Below the pieces are notes generated by a model. That model searched no databases and had not been told where the DNA came from. It was given only the letters and a program-made list of their open reading frames with translations. Positions 7,190 to 9,641 of a DNA stretch of 9,641 bases are shown in pieces. The number at the start of each line of letters is the position of its first letter. Position 1 is the stretch's first letter. The stretch is taken from assembly GCA_903939355.1 (NCBI GenBank), contig CAJAHC010000376.1:1-9641 (forward strand). Reading direction: 5' to 3'. The stretch comes from an uncultured Methylococcaceae bacterium. Lineage in GTDB: Bacteria; Pseudomonadota; Gammaproteobacteria; Methylococcales; Methylomonadaceae. The translations under genes and the position numbers were made by a program.

Positions 7190-8074
7190 TTAAATGTGGT
7201 AGCCACTGCTCCAGTTTAATTTATTTCTGAGGATTTGAAAAAAATCATGTCCCTCAGGATGAAGAATTCTAATCGGTAGAGGATCTTTTTTAATTAATAT
7301 TTTGTCGCTGATTAATACATCAGGAATCTCAATGTGATCGCAAGTAACCAAGGCGTTAATCTGTTTGGTTTGACAAAAACTGATTTCAATTTCAGCCGTA
7401 TCGTGAATGACAATCGGACGGTTTGATAAGGTATGTGGATTGAGTGGCACTAAAACCAGAGCATTTAATGAAGGATATAAAATGGGACCTCCAGCCGATA
7501 AGGAATAGGCAGTTGAGCCAGTGGGTGTAGAGATAATTAAACCATCGGAACGTTGTGAATTTAAAAAAACATTATCAATTTTAGTGACAATTTCTATCAT
7601 ACTCGGTGTAACCCAGCGAAGAATGCTGACTTCATTGACAGCAGTTTCTTCATGAATAACTTGTTCATCACGAACTATTTTGGCTCGTAATAGATAACGT
7701 TTTTCTTCTGAATAATGACCTAGAAGTATGTGATGTAATTTAGCCGGGAGTTCGTTAGGGGATATGTCCACTAAAAAACCCAGTCGACCCAGATTAATTC
7801 CGATTAATGGAATGTTATATTGAACAATGGCACGAGCTGCTGCCAAAAAAGTACCGTCACCGCCTACAGCAATAACTAAGTCACAATATAATCCAAGTCT
7901 GTCTATAGAGCATGAAGCAACATTGCCGTTTTTAATAAACTGAACACTATCATCGGCAACATAAACGGCGTATTGATGATGCGTCAAATAATCGTAAAGC
8001 CCTGATAAGGTTTCAGCAATTCTGATGTCACTGGGTTTTCCGATAATACCTATAGTCTTAAAAGGTGTCTGCAT
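7190..8074 (-). CDS. nadK: NAD kinase (ATP-NAD kinase)
   Basis: NadK phosphorylates NAD to NADP in the cytoplasm and is normally essential. The 294 aa protein matches the usual length (E. coli 292). It shows GGDGT at residues 71-75 with the catalytic Asp73, GINLGRLGFL at 92-101, the Asn-Glu pair of the NAD-binding site at 147-148 (AVNEVS), and the strongly conserved stretch 176-190, SDGLIISTPTGSTAY, followed by SAGGPIL. The ATG at 8074 gives the normal N-terminus; only a distant GGA (8088-8090) precedes it, so the ribosome binding site is weak. It is the first gene of the leftward nadK-recN-aguA operon; nadK beside recN is a common arrangement in Gammaproteobacteria. Nothing in the sequence is unusual. 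Confidence 0.95.
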   Translation of the reverse strand: MQTPFKTIGIIGKPSDIRIAETLSGLYDYLTHHQYAVYVADDSVQFIKNGNVASCSIDRLGLYCDLVIAVGGDGTFLAAARAIVQYNIPLIGINLGRLGFLVDISPNELPAKLHHILLGHYSEEKRYLLRAKIVRDEQVIHEETAVNEVSILRWVTPSMIEIVTKIDNVFLNSQRSDGLIISTPTGSTAYSLSAGGPILYPSLNALVLVPLNPHTLSNRPIVIHDTAEIEISFCQTKQINALVTCDHIEIPDVLISDKILIKKDPLPIRILHPEGHDFFQILRNKLNWSSGYHI

Positions 8075-8351
8075 TGATGATTAATAGTCCGTTTAATAAT
8101 CTGAATTATACAAAATTTACTATTCAATCTGTGAGTTTTAAAGATTTCTATCCTAAATTTTCTTAACGTGCATCAGCTTAAGCCACTTCAAGTAATAAAA
8201 CCATTATAATTATCACATTTTAAAATTAAGTTGAGTTAGCTTATTCTATGGATCAGATAAAATTCTTGTTTAGGTTTATGTTTGTACCATTTAGATTAAA
8301 TGCCTTTACTGTAACTAGGTTAAATTTATTTTATGTATTCGACTATAAATC
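8075..8351. other. Divergent intergenic region between nadK and the flavoprotein gene
   Basis: This 277-base AT-rich gap must hold the promoters for both directions. It contains the TATAAT candidate for nadK and the 8-base palindrome GCTTAAGC at 8176-8183. On the rightward side TTTACT (8305-8310) and TATTTT (8327-8332) form only a weak promoter candidate. A 35-codon ATG frame (8248-8355) ends in an ATGA overlap with the flavoprotein start, but it lacks a good ribosome binding site and is most likely chance. No RNA gene is recognised. Confidence 0.5.
8105..8110 (-). promoter_or_regulatory. Candidate -10 box for the nadK-recN-aguA operon
   Basis: Read leftward, this is a perfect TATAAT, 30 bases before the nadK ATG and preceded directly by TTG. 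A -35 at normal spacing is poor (CACAGA at 8133-8128); TTGAAT (8127-8122) is too close. The region is AT-rich, so a chance match is possible. Confidence 0.35.
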
Positions 8352-9521
8352 ATGACTGAAACTGACGTGATTATTATTGGTGCGGGTGCTTCTGGTTTAA
8401 TGTGTGCCATTGAAGCCGGAAAGCGTGGACGGCGGGTAATTGTTCTCGATCACGCCAATAAAGCTGGAAAAAAAATCCTGATGTCTGGCGGTGGACGCTG
8501 TAACTTTACCAATTATTTCGTTGAATCGAATAATTTCATTTCCAATAATCCACATTTTTGTAAATCCGCACTTAGTCGCTATACACAATGGGATTTCCTA
8601 GCTTTAATAACACGTTACCAAATCCCCTATCACGAAAGGGAGCATGGCCAATTATTTTGTAATGAGAGTGCCAAAGATATTTTATCTATGCTTTTAACAG
8701 AGTGTACGAACACTGGTGTTAGTGTGCAATTAAATACATCGATTGAAAATATAGAGCCTCATGCGGACAGTTTTCATATTAAAACCAATCAAGGTAATTT
8801 TAAAAGCCAGTCTTTAGTCGTTGCCACAGGAGGTCTTTCTATTCCAAAAATGGGAGCTTCACCGTTTGGTTATAAAGTTGCGCAGCAGTTTGGCATTTCT
8901 GTCATACCTACTCGTGCTGGTTTAGTTCCTTTTAGTTTACAGTCAGACGATAAAGATAAGTTTTCTCCTTTATCAGGTATAGCTGTACCTTGCATTATTA
9001 GTAATCAGCGCCAAAGTTTTAAAGAAAATATGTTGTTTACGCATCGCGGAATCAGTGGGCCAGCAGTGTTACAGATTTCATCCTACTGGGAATTAGGAGA
9101 AGAGATCACTATTAATTTATTACCTGATGTAACTCTTGAGACAGAGTTAAAGTTAAAACGCCAAGTAAAGATTAAAAATAGATTGAAAACCATTTTGGAT
9201 TTTTATTTACCTAAACGATTGCTAAAGTGTTTACTACCTGAAGTTTTATTAAATACCTCATTACAAGATATTTCTGATCGTCAGATTATTCTCATAGCTG
9301 AACTTTTACATAAGTGGACGATAAAACCCAATGGTACTGAAGGATATCGTACTGCTGAAGTAACGGTTGGCGGTGTGGACTGTCAGTCGCTTTCATCTAA
9401 AACTATGGAAAGCAAAGTAGTGCCGGGGCTTTATTTTATTGGTGAAGTTGTTGATGTAACTGGTTGGTTGGGGGGGTATAATTTTCAGTGGGCATGGTTT
9501 GGAATAATCATGGTCGCATGA
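8352..9521 (+). CDS. HI0933/YhiN-family FAD-binding oxidoreductase, C-terminus altered
   Basis: This is an NAD(P)/FAD-dependent oxidoreductase of the HI0933-like family (E. coli YhiN, about 400 aa), whose substrate is not established. The dinucleotide-binding motif GAGASG is at residues 10-15, SGGGRCNFTN at 45-54, VATGGLSIPKMG at 157-168, FTHRGISGPAVLQ at 229-241 and GEVVDVTGWLGGYNFQWAW at 364-382. Family members normally continue after QWAW with a Ser/Ala-Ser-Gly helix start and about ten more residues that close the FAD site. Here seven unrelated residues, FGIIMVA, and a stop follow. The family match ends at base 9497, and SUMF1-like coding sequence in another frame starts within about 15 bases. 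The 3' end has therefore probably been replaced by recombination or deletion, or the assembly is chimeric. Whether the product still binds FAD is unknown. The ATG at 8352 gives the standard N-terminus; no Shine-Dalgarno is seen. Confidence 0.85.
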   Translation: MTETDVIIIGAGASGLMCAIEAGKRGRRVIVLDHANKAGKKILMSGGGRCNFTNYFVESNNFISNNPHFCKSALSRYTQWDFLALITRYQIPYHEREHGQLFCNESAKDILSMLLTECTNTGVSVQLNTSIENIEPHADSFHIKTNQGNFKSQSLVVATGGLSIPKMGASPFGYKVAQQFGISVIPTRAGLVPFSLQSDDKDKFSPLSGIAVPCIISNQRQSFKENMLFTHRGISGPAVLQISSYWELGEEITINLLPDVTLETELKLKRQVKIKNRLKTILDFYLPKRLLKCLLPEVLLNTSLQDISDRQIILIAELLHKWTIKPNGTEGYRTAEVTVGGVDCQSLSSKTMESKVVPGLYFIGEVVDVTGWLGGYNFQWAWFGIIMVA

Positions 9522-9641
9522 CGCAGGGCATACTTCACAAAACGACCCAAAAATGAGAATGTATTTTTCTCATCCGGGATACTCTCATTACCCTGTAGTA
9601 GGAGTTTCATGGGAGCAGGCGCAGGCATTTTGTCAATGGAG
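9508..9641 (+). pseudogene. Internal fragment of a formylglycine-generating-enzyme (SUMF1)-like protein, cut at both ends
   Basis: The frame starting at 9508, just after an in-frame TAA (9505-9507), stays open to the window end and encodes WSHD, then NDPKMRMYFSHPGY, then YPVVGVSWEQAQAFCQW. The block YPVVGVSW-QA-AFC-W is the hallmark of the FGE-sulfatase/SUMF1 domain, which includes formylglycine-generating enzymes and the gliding-motility lipoproteins GldJ/GldK; the NDP...YF-HP-Y stretch before it recalls GldK/GldJ. In full proteins roughly a hundred residues, including the signal peptide and the opening of the domain, come before this block; here they are missing and the preceding DNA is the flavoprotein gene. 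ATG codons at 9553 and 9559 lack a ribosome binding site and lie within the homologous part. The fragment runs out of the window, so its far end is unseen. Confidence 0.7.

Noticed and set aside
8248..8355. A 35-codon ATG frame ending in an ATGA overlap with the flavoprotein start.
   Set aside because: It has no good ribosome binding site and a low-complexity Phe/Leu-rich composition expected of AT-rich DNA. The gene start happens to be followed by A, which creates the TGA.
9470..9476. Run of seven G residues in the flavoprotein gene, a possible slippage or frameshift site.
   Set aside because: The conserved family sequence GGYNFQWAW continues in the same frame after the run, so the run did not cause the altered C-terminus.
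9498..9555. A simple frameshift restoring the normal end of the flavoprotein.
   Set aside because: Neither alternative frame gives the expected Ser-Gly...Ala-Gly ending: one stops at once and the other encodes WNNHGRMTQGI. The third reading, in frame 1, matches the SUMF1 family instead.

Overview
The window is an AT-rich stretch of bacterial chromosome. Its proteins (WecB/WecC, an EF-G paralogue of the type seen in Vibrio-like genomes, RecN, NadK, a YhiN/HI0933 flavoprotein) read as Gammaproteobacteria. A methanotroph- or Thiotrichales-like genome is possible, but the sequence alone does not fix the genus. Most of the window is housekeeping. The unusual parts are a structured untranslated region in front of the EF-G gene and an apparent gene-to-gene junction at the right edge.

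Layout. 1-1690 (+): the 3' part of wecB, cut by the window edge, followed directly by complete wecC; together they make UDP-ManNAc and UDP-ManNAcA for a surface polysaccharide. 1691-2262: a 572-base gap with no convincing gene. Its right half (about 2016-2218) folds on paper into a chain of hairpins that includes competing stems. 2263-4350 (+): a stand-alone EF-G paralogue, away from any rpsL/rpsG/tuf cluster. 4358-4440: two strong hairpins between convergent genes. 4451-8074 (-): a tight operon, transcribed leftward, of nadK, recN and an agmatine-deiminase-family gene, with gaps of 4 and 5 bases. 8075-8351: the divergent intergenic region. 8352-9521 (+): a HI0933/YhiN-type FAD protein whose family match stops abruptly at the QWAW motif near its C-terminus. 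From about 9508 to the window end the + strand encodes, in another frame and with no start of its own, the middle of a formylglycine-generating-enzyme (SUMF1)-like protein.

The genes form separate functional groups: nucleotide-sugar synthesis (wecBC), translation (the EF-G paralogue), and NADP supply, DNA repair and agmatine metabolism (nadK-recN-aguA). The best candidates for something undescribed are the EF-G leader RNA and the flavoprotein/SUMF1 junction. I see no CRISPR array, tRNA, rRNA, transposase, or recognisable defence or secretion system.
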